From a candidate division Zixibacteria bacterium SM23_81 (GTDB lineage: Bacteria; SM23-81): 15,640 nucleotides of DNA. Position 1 is the first letter of the stretch. Each line of letters begins with the position of its first letter. The notes under the pieces were generated by a model. That model was given only the letters and a program-made list of their open reading frames with translations, did no database searches and was not told where the DNA came from. Below, one piece after another: positions 1 to 7,579 of the stretch. Position numbers and translations under genes: made by a program. Location of the stretch: the NCBI GenBank assembly GCA_001304015.1, contig LJUY01000063.1, forward strand, positions 1-15,640. Reading direction: 5' to 3'.

Positions 1-1105
1 CGCGGGCAGCGATGAGGACTCTGGCCATCTCTATGCACAACATGGCGATATTCGTGACTCAGCGCTGGTGCACATCACCGATGTCACCACCATTGCTCTA
101 TTTCCAAATCCCGTCATCCTGGAGGTGGGACAACAACAAACCATCTTTCCAGAGGCCAGGGATTCATATGGCAACCTGATATCCCTGTCTGCCACCGATT
201 ATCAGTGGTCTGTCACTGGCGGAGTGGGAGAAATTACCACGGCAGGTATCTTCACTGCCACACAGTCGGGAGAGGGATTCATCATCGCAGCATACAATTC
301 CGTATCGGGCAGCACAGCCGTCTCGGTGGGCATCCCAACGGATGTCATTGTCGTTCGAGTGAATTTATCGGAGTGTAGCCTCACCGTCGATAGCTCGGTG
401 GCCATCTCACCCCCGACTTCAGGCAGGCTTCATTACAGCCTCACCACGGGGGGAACCAGTGCTCTGTACCTCGAGGGTTCTGTTCCCATTTCTGGAACCC
501 CAAGTACCATTGGACTTCACGTCTATGGTGATGGCAAGGGACACTGGCTAAGGGGGGAATTTGAGGATGTTGATGCAGAAAAATTCTTATTGGACTTCAC
601 GACAGCAACTCCCGGGATAGATTGGACCAATACGTGGAGATACCTCGAGGTTCCCCTGGATGAAGCCATCCCGCATTGGGGAAATCCCTCGGCCGTTCTC
701 ACTTTCCCCATTACGTGGAAGAGGATCTATTTGGCTGAAACGGACGAGGCTCAGAAGGACTCTGGCACGGTATTTTTGGACGATTTCACCGCCAGCTTCA
801 TCATCACAGATGTCGACCAGAACGAAAAAAATCCCATACCAGATCACTTCAGATTGGAGCAAAATTATCCCAACCCTTTTAATCCAACGACCCAAATATC
901 CTTCGTGTTGCCTCAACGAGAGCACGTCAACCTAGAAGTGTACAATATACTGGGACAACGCGTCACAACCCTTTTGAACAAAGAGATGCCCCCCGGACAG
1001 CACGCCGTGCAATTTGATGCCGGTGAGCTGGCCAGTGGTATTTACCTGTACAGGTTAAAGGTCGGAGATTTTCAGGAGACAAGGAGGATGGTGTTCCTGA
1101 AATAA
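1..1105 (+). CDS. Secreted protein with Ig-like domain, carbohydrate-binding-like domain and T9SS sorting tail (5' partial)
   Basis: The reading frame is open from base 2, so the gene begins outside the window; the GTG at 68 is internal. About 367 residues are visible. Window codons ~27-115 look like a bacterial Ig-like (Big) domain (VTTIALFPNPVILEVGQ, then WSVTGGVGEITTAGIFTA). Codons ~118-265 form a beta-rich domain with VYGDGKGHWLRGEFED, WRYLEVPL and GTVFLDDF, a pattern I associate with domains trailing phosphodiester glycosidase (NAGPA-type) exoproteins; that link is from memory. The last ~90 residues carry LEQNYPNPFNPTTQISFVLP and end GIYLYRLKVG...RRMVFLK, the classic T9SS type A C-terminal sorting domain (FlgD-like fold). 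The protein is therefore probably exported by Sec, then secreted or surface-anchored by T9SS with loss of the tail. The catalytic part lies off-window, so no enzymatic function is assigned. No terminator is seen after the TAA. Confidence 0.85.
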   Translation, partial: AGSDEDSGHLYAQHGDIRDSALVHITDVTTIALFPNPVILEVGQQQTIFPEARDSYGNLISLSATDYQWSVTGGVGEITTAGIFTATQSGEGFIIAAYNSVSGSTAVSVGIPTDVIVVRVNLSECSLTVDSSVAISPPTSGRLHYSLTTGGTSALYLEGSVPISGTPSTIGLHVYGDGKGHWLRGEFEDVDAEKFLLDFTTATPGIDWTNTWRYLEVPLDEAIPHWGNPSAVLTFPITWKRIYLAETDEAQKDSGTVFLDDFTASFIITDVDQNEKNPIPDHFRLEQNYPNPFNPTTQISFVLPQREHVNLEVYNILGQRVTTLLNKEMPPGQHAVQFDAGELASGIYLYRLKVGDFQETRRMVFLK

Positions 1106-1124
1106 ATAGTTGAGCGAGTTTTGT

Positions 1125-1200
1125 GACTTCAGAGAGTTCAGAGAGTTGAGAGAGTTTGGAAAGTTCGAGACTAGAGACCCAAGACTGGAGACTCGTGAAA
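1125..1200. repeat. Low-complexity GAGAGTT / GAGACT repeat tract
   Basis: The words AGAGAGTT and GAGACT recur with a period of about 7-10 bases and small variations. The last part (AGACTGGAGACTC, 1182-1194) recurs at 1480-1492. There is no coding potential. Similar imperfect tracts occur elsewhere in this window, so this looks like an intergenic repeat family and not chance composition. Confidence 0.6.
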
Positions 1201-1228
1201 AACCAAATATCCACACTCCTCCGTAGGT

Positions 1229-1254
1229 GGCGTCGGGTCACCGCACCCGACGCC
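1229..1254. repeat. Perfect 10-bp inverted repeat (hairpin)
   Basis: GGCGTCGGGT at 1229-1238 is mirrored exactly by ACCCGACGCC at 1245-1254 around a 6-base loop. There is no T-tract on either side, so it is not an obvious intrinsic terminator. It resembles the GC-rich palindromes near 13.5 and 15.0-15.2 kb and may be a diverged member of that family. Confidence 0.7.
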
Positions 1255-1404
1255 CTGCGAGGATAGTGCAAATTCCCCGTCTGGTGAGGCCACCCGAGAG
1301 CACGGAAAATAATCGGGGATCGGGCATCGTGAATCGTGAAAATCCTAGACTCGAGATTCGCGACTCGTGGATGACCTGCCAACTGCTACTCGTCTTTCAC
1401 TGCA

Positions 1405-1500
1405 TACTGCCTACTGGAGTGGCTGGGGGACGGGATTGCCATTGCCACTGCTTACTGCCTACTATGTGGATAGAGATTAGAGACTGGAGACTCCTGACAA
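1405..1500. repeat. Repeats of TACTGCCTACT and GAGACTGGAGACT type
   Basis: The 11-mer TACTGCCTACT occurs exactly at 1405-1415 and 1453-1463. It is followed by GATTAGAGACTGGAGACTC (1474-1492), which matches the tract at 1168-1195. This is non-coding low-complexity sequence. Confidence 0.6.
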
Positions 1501-1510
1501 GCCATATAAT

Positions 1511-1620
1511 CCTGTCATTCTGAGGCCGCGTTTCACGGGGCTTGTGCTGCGTACTTTACCTCGCTGAAGATATACGCCCGGCGAAGGATCGAGGTCATCC
1601 TGTGGCCGAAGAATCTCAGG
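1511..1620. repeat. REP-like element of two related half-units
   Basis: The element opens with GTCATTCTGAGGCCG (1514-1528) and a downstream GGCGAAGGATCGAGG (1580-1594). It closes with a compact second unit, GTCATCCTGTGGCCGAAGA then ATCTCAGG (1594-1620). The two units share the skeleton GTCATyCTGwGGCCG ... CGAAGrATCkcrGG. From memory, the CATTCTGAG ... GAAGAATCTC pattern is a widespread bacterial intergenic repeat, possibly a miniature or REP-type element. No transposase lies nearby. Confidence 0.55.
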
Positions 1621-1747
1621 CTATTGGTTCCAAAAAAGCCCGCCAGAAAACACTTTGCTGCACCTGTATCTCTTAAAGGTCGAAGACTAGGCTAAGATTG
1701 TCCCACCGATATGTTACGGTATGCCTGAAGGAGACAGGAAAAAGATA

Positions 1748-1775
1748 AGCCCTTCCGTTGTTAGGAGGGCTTTTT
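1748..1775 (+). terminator. Intrinsic terminator-like hairpin without an assigned gene
   Basis: AGCCCT (1748-1753) pairs with AGGGCT (1766-1771), extended by CC (1755-1756) with GG (1764-1765) around a single bulged T. Five T follow (1771-1775). The nearest + strand gene ends 640 bases upstream, so the hairpin either ends a small unrecognised transcript or is a relic. I see no convincing promoter in the preceding 120 bases. Confidence 0.5.
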
Positions 1776-1860
1776 CATACATTCACTTTGTGGCCCGCAG
1801 AGACTATTGCCTTTGCGAACAGGGCCGGAGATAGTGAACAGGAGGCATTAGGCGGCAGCT

Positions 1861-1923
1861 GGAAGCTGGTTTATGTTTTGGAAGCTAGTATGGAAGCTAG
1901 AGGCTGGATACTGGAAACTGGAC
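1861..1923. repeat. GGAAGCTGG / GGAAGCTAG repeat tract
   Basis: GGAAGCTGG at 1861-1869 is followed by GGAAGCTAG at 1880-1888 and 1892-1900, then AGGCTGGA and CTGGAAACTGGAC at 1911-1923. Spacing is irregular and there is no reading frame of interest. This is a different word from the GAGACT tracts but the same low-complexity style. Confidence 0.55.
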
Positions 1924-2151
1924 AATACCGTCTTTTCCTATAGCCTTTATCCAGGATCGGTCTCCCGTTTCACGACTCTCGAGTCTCGAATTTTCAAGGA
2001 TCAATCAACTTCTTGAATAATTCGGGCTGGAAGAGACAAGGCCAGGAGGCATCCAGAAATCCCTTGATTTCCCGGCCATGAGGGACTACATTGTTTATGC
2101 TAAGTCTCTGTGAAACTTGCCTGATGGAGCGTCAAAGGAGGATAGAGCAAC

Positions 2152-2913
2152 ATGGTTCCAAAAAACGAATGGGAGGAGTTCTTCGACGGACACGCTCCGG
2201 TGTATATGCAGAATCCCTTTACACAAAACACCTTGGGGGAGGTCGATTTCATTCTGGAAGAGCTTAAGCTTCCTAAGAATAGCCGTATCCTGGATATGGG
2301 CTGTGGCACCGGCCGCCACGCCGTGGAGCTGGCCAGGCGGGGATATCGGGTAACCGGCGTGGACATCTCCTCCGGGATGTTGGCCAAGGCCGAGAAGGCA
2401 GCCAGGAAAGCCGGTGTTGAGGTCGAATGGACACACGCCGATGCGACTACGTTCCGCTCCGCCAAACATTTCGATGCTGCCATCTGTCTGTGCGAAGGGG
2501 CATTTGGTCTCATAGGACCCAAAGAGAATCCCTGCGACCACGATCTGGCCATCCTCCGTAACATCTACAAGGCCCTCAAGCCGGGAACCAGATTCATTTT
2601 AACCGCACTCAACGGATGTCGACTGATTCGCAAGTTCAACCCAGAGGACATAAAGCAGGGTCGATTCGATCCGCTGACCATGATAGAGGTTTCTACCATG
2701 GAATACGATGCCGCTGAGGGCAAACAGACCGTGACGGTTAGAGAAGGCGGGCATGTGCCCTCCGAGCTGGTGTTTCTTCTCCGCCAGGCGGGATTCTCTG
2801 TGGAACATATCGGAGGGGGAACCGCTGGCAACTGGGGGCGGCGGCCGCTGGACCTGGACGAAATCGAGATGATGGTCATCGCCAGGAAGGAAAAGCAGCT
2901 CGGTTCGCGTTGA
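2152..2913 (+). CDS. Class I SAM-dependent methyltransferase
   Basis: A 253-residue soluble protein with a Rossmann-type methyltransferase core. Motif I is LDMGCGTGRHAVELA (residues 47-61). An acidic residue after strand 2 (VTGVDIS, Asp71) should bind the ribose hydroxyls of SAM, and HADATTF (around Asp97) is the adenine-contacting region. The C-terminal part (PSELVFLLRQAGFSVEHI) is the usual final segment of this fold, and the layout resembles Methyltransf_25/11 family members. The acceptor substrate cannot be told from sequence. The ATG start is well supported by AAAGGAGGA (2134-2142), 9 bases upstream. The transporter gene follows 111 bases downstream on the same strand; that gap shows no terminator, so co-transcription is possible. 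The motif call is firm and the biological role is unknown. Confidence 0.9.
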   Translation: MVPKNEWEEFFDGHAPVYMQNPFTQNTLGEVDFILEELKLPKNSRILDMGCGTGRHAVELARRGYRVTGVDISSGMLAKAEKAARKAGVEVEWTHADATTFRSAKHFDAAICLCEGAFGLIGPKENPCDHDLAILRNIYKALKPGTRFILTALNGCRLIRKFNPEDIKQGRFDPLTMIEVSTMEYDAAEGKQTVTVREGGHVPSELVFLLRQAGFSVEHIGGGTAGNWGRRPLDLDEIEMMVIARKEKQLGSR

Positions 2914-3024
2914 TTTCTGGCAGCTTCTGAATGATTGATGTGAAACAGCGCCGTAGATCGGAGGAAAGTGAAGACTTGATTTCCTTTCTGTCGAAAATCA
3001 ACATCACAATCGAAATTACTGCCT

Positions 3025-3921
3025 ATGAATGAAACTGTCCCATATCTTGGACAAACCCTATCTCTTCTAACCGCTGTGATCTGGGCATTTGCGGTCATCC
3101 TGTTCAAGAAGAGCGGCGAAACGGTCCATCCCATCGCCTTGAATCTGTTTAAGAACCTACTGGCTATAGTCCTCTTCCTGCCCACACTTTGGATGGCTGG
3201 TGAACCGCTGGTCCGTCAGATCCCTGGTAGTGAGTATCTGCTCTTTATATTCAGTGGCATCCTCGGCATAGCAATCGGCGATACATGTTTTTTCAAAAGC
3301 CTAAACCGGCTGGGGGCGGGTTGGTCCGCCATTGTCGCCTGCATGTATAGCCCTTTTATGATTGGCATGTCTTTCATTTGCCTGGGAGAGAAGCTCACTC
3401 CTGTGCAAGTGGCCGGCGTGCTTCTGATCCTCTCCTCCGTATTATTAACCATCCACTTAAAAGGGAGTGAACGCATAAAACGGAACGACCTTTTGTGGGG
3501 AATCTTTTGGGGAGTGATAGCCACGGCGGTCATGGCCATCGGTGTCGTGATGATTAAGCCATTACTCGAAGAAGCTCCTTTGCTATGGGCAGTTGAGGTG
3601 CGTCTTGTGGGCGGCTTTGTGAGCCTCGCTCTCATTACCCTATTGTTTCCCTCGGGTCGGAGAGCCATTACCACGCTCTTCTCGATACGCAGCTGGACCT
3701 ACACGGTCACTGGATCCTTCATGGGTGCATATCTGGCAATGCTCGCCTGGCTGGGAGGCATGAAATTCACCCAAGTATCATTGGCCTCGGCACTGAACCA
3801 GACCAGCACCATCTTCATCTTCGTTTTCGCGGCCGTCTTCCTGCACGAGCCCATCACCCTGCGGCGCACCACGGCAATTCTTCTTGCCGTATGCGGAGCG
3901 TTGCTGATTTTTCTCGGATAA
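3025..3921 (+). CDS. DMT superfamily (EamA/RhaT-type) membrane transporter
   Basis: A 298-residue very hydrophobic protein with about ten predicted transmembrane helices in two EamA-like halves (roughly residues 8-143 and 155-297). Helix 1 contains LTAVIWAFAVILFKKSG, and the second half has the typical SLASALNQTSTIFIFVFAAVFLHEPI segment (Ala/Thr-rich helix, then a conserved H/GE-P-I turn). Members export or import small metabolites such as amino acids or nucleotide precursors; the substrate here is not predictable. An in-frame TGA at 2977 with no ATG, GTG or TTG after it makes ATG 3025 the first usable start, although the ribosome binding site is weak. No clear terminator follows. Confidence 0.88.
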   Translation: MNETVPYLGQTLSLLTAVIWAFAVILFKKSGETVHPIALNLFKNLLAIVLFLPTLWMAGEPLVRQIPGSEYLLFIFSGILGIAIGDTCFFKSLNRLGAGWSAIVACMYSPFMIGMSFICLGEKLTPVQVAGVLLILSSVLLTIHLKGSERIKRNDLLWGIFWGVIATAVMAIGVVMIKPLLEEAPLLWAVEVRLVGGFVSLALITLLFPSGRRAITTLFSIRSWTYTVTGSFMGAYLAMLAWLGGMKFTQVSLASALNQTSTIFIFVFAAVFLHEPITLRRTTAILLAVCGALLIFLG

Positions 3922-4192
3922 GCGGTCACGAAAAACCCGCCAAAAGAGACTTTCAAGTCGCACACCACCCCACACCGGCAAATCCCCAAGAATAACCTCT
4001 TGACTTCAACCCAAATGGCAGTTAAATTAAGTGATAGTCCACCTGTTTGCCCCTCCGGCGTGGGTTATTCGAGACTCAGCGCATCCCGCCCATGGAAAGA
4101 AGATCGCCTCAGACATTGGGGGAGTGGGCAAACAAAAAAGGCAGGATTCCTAGTTGGGCGTATTGCCATAAGTCATTGGAAAAAGGAATACC
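3922..4192 (+). other. Leader region before tRNA-Leu/tig with a long-range RNA stem
   Basis: No gene is supported in these 271 bases. They contain a promoter candidate (4000-4028) and, downstream of its predicted start, an extended inverted repeat. TGTTTGCCC plus CTCC (4044-4056) pairs with GGAG, a bulged T, then GGGCAAACA (4121-4134). Inside it GGC/GCC (4057-4059 with 4088-4090) and GGG/CCC (4062-4064 with 4085-4087) form a sub-hairpin. A-runs, not T-runs, follow the stem on the + strand, so it is not an intrinsic terminator. Confidence 0.5.
4000..4028 (+). promoter_or_regulatory. Candidate sigma-70 promoter for the tRNA-Leu/tig transcript
   Basis: TTGACT (4000-4005) is followed by a 17-base spacer and TAAATT (4023-4028). 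The -35 is one base off consensus and the -10 is weaker. A start near 4035 would give a leader of about 160 nt before the tRNA. No better promoter is visible just upstream of the tRNA. Confidence 0.45.
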
Positions 4193-4277
4193 GCGAGAGT
4201 GGCGGAACTGGCAGACGCGCTGGATTTAGGATCCAGTAGGGCGACCTATGGGGGTTCGAGTCCCCCCTCTCGCACCA
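4193..4277 (+). tRNA. tRNA-Leu (anticodon UAG)
   Basis: Acceptor arm GCGAGAG (4193-4199) pairs with CTCTCGC (4267-4273), followed by A73 and an encoded CCA (4275-4277). The anticodon stem CTGGA/TCCAG (4220-4224, 4232-4236) encloses loop TTTAGGA with anticodon TAG at 4227-4229, which reads CUN leucine codons (mainly CUA). The T arm is GGGGGTTCGAGTCCCCC, and a long variable arm, as expected for leucine tRNAs, accounts for the 85-base length. The trigger factor start codon lies only 26 bases downstream, so tRNA and tig are probably on one primary transcript processed by RNase P and a 3' nuclease. Confidence 0.97.
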
Positions 4278-4303
4278 AATTGGGCCAAACTGTGAGGGTA
4301 AAC

Positions 4304-5623
4304 TTGAAAGTCAAGGTCACGGAACCAAAATCCTGGCAAAGAGTTCTAGAAATAGAGGTGCCAGTAGATACATTGAACGATCACATCGATTCTGCCTATA
4401 AAGAGTATCAACAGAAGACCGTTCTCCCTGGATTTCGCAAGGGAAAAGTACCCCTTTCCCTTCTCAAGGCGAGGTTTTCTGATACCATCGAGCAAACGGC
4501 CCTCCAGGAGCTCATCCCCAGGGTCTGGGAGGAGGCTCGGCAACAGCAACAGATCGATCCCATCTCCCAGCCGGTGGTCAGCGAGTTGGAGTTCAAGCCG
4601 GGCCAGCCACTGAAGTTCAAAGCCTCTGTTGAGGTCCGGCCGGAAATCAACCTAACCGAGTATACTGATCTCAGGGCGACGGAAAGGGAAATCCGCATCA
4701 GCGAAGAGGATGTGCAGCAGAGCCTGGAGGCTCTGCAGGATCGTCACGCCACAATCGCCCCATCCGATAGTGAGGCCAGGGAGACGGATATCGTTATCGT
4801 CGACTTCTGGAGAGTCGATCGAAGTGGCATCCCCATCGTTGGCCAGAAGAGCACTAATTACCCCATCGATCTGAGCTCCCCCAACGTCTTCCAGGAGTAC
4901 AAACAGGCCCTGGTAGGTGCCTCCGTCGGTGACCAAAAGCGTGTCAGTGTGGCTTACCCTGCCGACCATCCTCAAAAGGATTTGGCCGGACAAGAGGTTT
5001 CCTTCTTGTTGAAAGTGAACGAGATTAAGAAGAAAACTCTTCCACCTCTGGACGACGAGTTCGCCAGGGCCGCCGGCGACTTTGCCACCTTGAAGACCCT
5101 TCAGGAGGCAATTCGCAAGAACTTGGAGCAGCAAGAGAAGCAAAGGGCCAGGAGGGAAGTGGAGGAGCAGATTATCGATCAAATCATCGAGAAAAATCCC
5201 TTCGATGTGCCGGAGTCCCTTGTGGCTGGTTATATCGAGACGCTGATCTCTGATCTTCATCCCGATCAGAAAAAAGAAGAGCATCTCGATCAGCTGAGAA
5301 AATCCTATCGCCCCCTGGCTATTCGTTACGTAAGACGGTGGTTCATCCTGGAGGAGATTCGAAAAAAGGAGGGCATCAAGGTCACCGAAAACGAATTGAG
5401 GGCCAAGGTGCTGGCACTGGCCAAAGCTCGGGGCGCCGATGAGGAAAAACTGCTTCAAAACCTGACGGATTCTGGTCAACTCCAGAACATGCGCCGCAAC
5501 TTGGAAGAGGAAAAAACCCTGAGTTTCATCGTCAGCAAGGCCAAGATTGAGACCGTCCCGCCAAATTCAGGGACTGATCCTAATCCCGGCCCTGCCGGAA
5601 AAACTATTATCACTGGAAGATAA
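4304..5623 (+). CDS. tig: Trigger factor, ribosome-associated chaperone
   Basis: Trigger factor binds the ribosome next to protein L23 and shields nascent chains in the cytoplasm. I place the start at TTG 4304 (439 aa). The open frame reaches back into the tRNA, which is not credible, and with this start the ribosome-docking signature GFRKGKVP falls at residues 43-50, as in E. coli; GAGGG lies 5 bases upstream. GTG 4292 is the alternative. Domains: N-terminal ribosome-binding domain (1 to ~115), FKBP-like PPIase domain (~161-243, starting TDIVIVDFW), C-terminal substrate-cradling arms to the end. The PPIase pocket is diverged: the usual DFTG is DFWR and IPGFE is FQEYK, so prolyl isomerase activity may be weak or absent. 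Highly charged helices such as [17 protein letters not shown] form the arms. clpP follows after 14 bases. Confidence 0.95.
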   Translation: MKVKVTEPKSWQRVLEIEVPVDTLNDHIDSAYKEYQQKTVLPGFRKGKVPLSLLKARFSDTIEQTALQELIPRVWEEARQQQQIDPISQPVVSELEFKPGQPLKFKASVEVRPEINLTEYTDLRATEREIRISEEDVQQSLEALQDRHATIAPSDSEARETDIVIVDFWRVDRSGIPIVGQKSTNYPIDLSSPNVFQEYKQALVGASVGDQKRVSVAYPADHPQKDLAGQEVSFLLKVNEIKKKTLPPLDDEFARAAGDFATLKTLQEAIRKNLEQQEKQRARREVEEQIIDQIIEKNPFDVPESLVAGYIETLISDLHPDQKKEEHLDQLRKSYRPLAIRYVRRWFILEEIRKKEGIKVTENELRAKVLALAKARGADEEKLLQNLTDSGQLQNMRRNLEEEKTLSFIVSKAKIETVPPNSGTDPNPGPAGKTIITGR

Positions 5624-5637
5624 TCGGGGGTTCTCAA

Positions 5638-6222
5638 ATGAGCTTAATTCCCATCGTGGTAGAACAGAGCGCACGGGGAGAACGCGCCTACGATATCTTT
5701 TCACGGCTCTTAAAGGATCGCATCATCTTTATCGGCAACATCATCAACGACGTCGTTGCCAACTTGGTCATCGCCCAGATGCTCTTTTTAGAGGCGGAGG
5801 ATCCTGACAAAGACATATTCCTCTACATCAACACTCCGGGCGGAAACGTTTCCTCAGGGCTGGCCATCTACGACACCATTCAGTACATCAGACCAGACGT
5901 GGCGACCATCTGCATGGGTCAAGCGGCCAGCATGGGAGCTTTGCTTCTGGGCGCGGGTGCGAAAGGCAAGCGTTCGGCTCTGCCACACTCGCGCATCATG
6001 ATCCATCAGCCCTGGGGAGGCGTACAGGGGCAGGTGGCCGACATCGAGATTCATGCCAAAGAACTGATTGTGCTCAGGAAGCGGATGAACGAGATCCTGG
6101 CCAAACACACCGGGCAGCCTTTGAAGAAGATCCAACAGGATACGGACCGTAACTTCTTTATGTCCCCCGAGGAAGCTCAACAATACGGCATCATCGACGA
6201 GGTCATCGAGAAGAAACAGTGA
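5638..6222 (+). CDS. clpP: ATP-dependent Clp protease proteolytic subunit, catalytic Asp replaced by Asn
   Basis: A 194-residue serine peptidase that stacks as two heptamers into a degradation chamber fed by ClpX. It is collinear with Bacillus subtilis ClpP from [10 protein letters not shown] onward, so ATG 5638 is secure. The nucleophile is Ser98 (GQAASMGA) and the general base His123 (MIHQPWGG). The third triad position, Asp172 in most ClpPs (TDRDxF), reads TDRNFFMS here: residue 172 is Asn, codon AAC. Listeria ClpP1 is a known case with Asn in this place. No second clpP is in the window. The conserved YINTPGG (usual YINSPGG) and the hydrophobic N-terminal axial segment are present, and there is no long propeptide. 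It lies between tig (14 bases upstream) and clpX in the classical order. Confidence 0.96.
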   Translation: MSLIPIVVEQSARGERAYDIFSRLLKDRIIFIGNIINDVVANLVIAQMLFLEAEDPDKDIFLYINTPGGNVSSGLAIYDTIQYIRPDVATICMGQAASMGALLLGAGAKGKRSALPHSRIMIHQPWGGVQGQVADIEIHAKELIVLRKRMNEILAKHTGQPLKKIQQDTDRNFFMSPEEAQQYGIIDEVIEKKQ

Positions 6223-6246
6223 GACAATATAGCATCGTCGGTTACC

Positions 6247-6286
6247 AGGGGCTTGCGTTGTCCGCTGACGCGACGGCCCCTTTCTC
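6247..6286 (+). terminator. Weak intercistronic hairpin between clpP and clpX
   Basis: AGGGGC (6247-6252) pairs with GCCCCT (6276-6281). GCGT/ACGC (6255-6258 with 6268-6271) can add an inner stem, and the run TTTCTC follows. This is an imperfect terminator shape. It may reduce read-through into clpX or protect the clpP mRNA 3' end. ClpX has its own SD after it. Confidence 0.4.
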
Positions 6287-6310
6287 ATTCTTGCATCTGG
6301 TGAGGTCACC

Positions 6311-7552
6311 ATGACATCACATAAAGAAGAGCCGAAATGCTCCTTCTGCGGCAAACTCCAGAGCGAGGTGGAGCGGTTGATCTCCAGCCACTCCGTCCAC
6401 ATCTGCGCTCATTGTGTGCGTATTTGTGGCCAGCTTCTCCAAGCTGAGGCAAAAGCTGCGATACCCGAGAGGCCTCTGCCCACCCCTCGCGAGATCCACG
6501 CAGCCCTGGACGATTATGTCATCGACCAAGAACGGGCCAAAAAGACTTTGGCAGTAGCCGTCTACAATCACTACAAACGCATAAACTACCAGCCCGAAGC
6601 CGACTCCGTGGAGTTGGAGAAAAGTAACATCTTGCTTATCGGCCCAACGGGAACGGGAAAAACACTGCTGGCCCAGACCCTGGCCAAATCGCTGCACGTC
6701 CCTTTCTCCATCTCCGATGCCACGGTTCTCACCGAGGCGGGATACGTTGGAGAGGATGTGGAGAATATCTTGGTCCGACTGATACAGGCTGCCGACTATG
6801 ATATCGCCAGGGCTGAGCGAGGAATTATCTACATCGACGAAATAGACAAGATCTCCCGGCGCGACGCCAATCCGTCCATCACTCGCGACGTCTCTGGAGA
6901 GGGTGTCCAGCAAGCCCTTCTCAAAATCCTGGAAGGCACTCTGGCCCACGTTCCTCCTAAAGGAGGTCGAAAACATCCAGAGCAATTCTTGATTCAGATC
7001 AACACCAAGAAAATCCTCTTCATCTGTGGTGGAACCTTTGATGGTCTGGAGAAAATCATCGAACATCGTCTCGATAGAAAAACCATGGGCTTCGGCGCTC
7101 CCATCAGGAGTAAGCGGGAAAAGAAGGGAATTGGTGAGGTGTTCTGCCAGGTTCAGACCGATGATCTTCTCAAATACGGCTTCATTCCGGAGCTCATTGG
7201 CCGCCTGCCTGTTGTGGCTACCCTGGATGAGCTGGACGAAGGGGCTTTGTTGGATATTCTCGTTCAACCAAAAAATGCCATCACCAAACAATATCAGAAG
7301 TACTTCGAGATGGAAGGAGTCCAGTTGAACTTCGCCCCCGAGGCTCTGAAGGCTGTGGTTAAAATTGCTCTCAAACGAGGAACCGGGGCCAGAGGCCTCC
7401 GTTCCGCGATGGAGGAGGCCATGCTGGATGTCATGTACCATTTGCCATCCAAGTCCAACATTAAGGAATGTTTCATCTCTCCAGAAGTTATCACCGAAGG
7501 GGCTCAGCCTGTGTTCGTCAAGGCCTCCGCCAGACGACGGCAGGCCCGCTGA
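6311..7552 (+). CDS. clpX: ATP-dependent Clp protease ATP-binding subunit ClpX
   Basis: A 413-residue AAA+ unfoldase that recognises tagged substrates, unfolds them and threads them into ClpP. The N-terminal zinc-binding domain has Cys10, Cys13, Cys32 and Cys35. Walker A is GPTGTGKT (111-118) and Walker B IIYIDEID (172-179, Glu177). Pore loop 1 is GYVG (144-147), the RKH loop is 220-222, the arginine-finger region GRLP is at 297-300, and sensor 2 is GTGARGLR (357-364). The ClpP-docking tripeptide, usually I/L/V-G-F, is MGF (259-261). All catalytic elements are intact and the length is normal. The ATG is preceded by TGAGGT. Lon follows 27 bases downstream, so clpX and lon are probably co-transcribed. 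Confidence 0.97.
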   Translation: MTSHKEEPKCSFCGKLQSEVERLISSHSVHICAHCVRICGQLLQAEAKAAIPERPLPTPREIHAALDDYVIDQERAKKTLAVAVYNHYKRINYQPEADSVELEKSNILLIGPTGTGKTLLAQTLAKSLHVPFSISDATVLTEAGYVGEDVENILVRLIQAADYDIARAERGIIYIDEIDKISRRDANPSITRDVSGEGVQQALLKILEGTLAHVPPKGGRKHPEQFLIQINTKKILFICGGTFDGLEKIIEHRLDRKTMGFGAPIRSKREKKGIGEVFCQVQTDDLLKYGFIPELIGRLPVVATLDELDEGALLDILVQPKNAITKQYQKYFEMEGVQLNFAPEALKAVVKIALKRGTGARGLRSAMEEAMLDVMYHLPSKSNIKECFISPEVITEGAQPVFVKASARRRQAR

Positions 7553-7579
7553 CACCCATAAAACCTGGGCGAATCTGAC

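Larger units (their letters stand above)
1106..2151. other. Gene-poor intergenic region rich in short repeats
   Basis: No ORF here has a recognisable protein, a convincing ribosome binding site or family-like composition. The stretch holds low-complexity G/A-rich repeats (1125-1200, 1405-1500, 1861-1923), an inverted repeat (1229-1254), a REP-like element (1511-1620), an orphan terminator-like hairpin (1748-1775) and, at its end, the leader of the methyltransferase gene. Words near 1318-1371 (TCGTGAAAAT, AGACTCGAGATTCG) recur inverted near 1967-2000, so repeat copies lie in both orientations. Confidence 0.7.

Noticed and set aside
1227-1523. ORF of 98 codons in the first intergenic region
   Set aside because: It runs through inverted and low-complexity repeats, lacks an SD and shows no recognisable domain.
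4040-4140. SRP RNA, TPP or c-di-GMP riboswitch in the tRNA-Leu leader
   Set aside because: The conserved cores of these families (for SRP, GGAAGGAAGCAG) are absent; only unnamed pairing remains.
4121-4140. Intrinsic terminator upstream of tRNA-Leu
   Set aside because: The stem is followed by A residues on the + strand and no T-tract follows on the minus strand either.
4199-4303. Upstream extension of the trigger factor frame through the tRNA
   Set aside because: It would translate tRNA-Leu sequence. The TTG at 4304 puts GFRK at residue 43 as in E. coli and leaves the tRNA intact.
4652-5479. Minus-strand open frame (275 codons) opposite tig
   Set aside because: It lies fully inside a well-supported trigger factor gene, gives no family resemblance and has a low-complexity Leu/Gln-rich translation.
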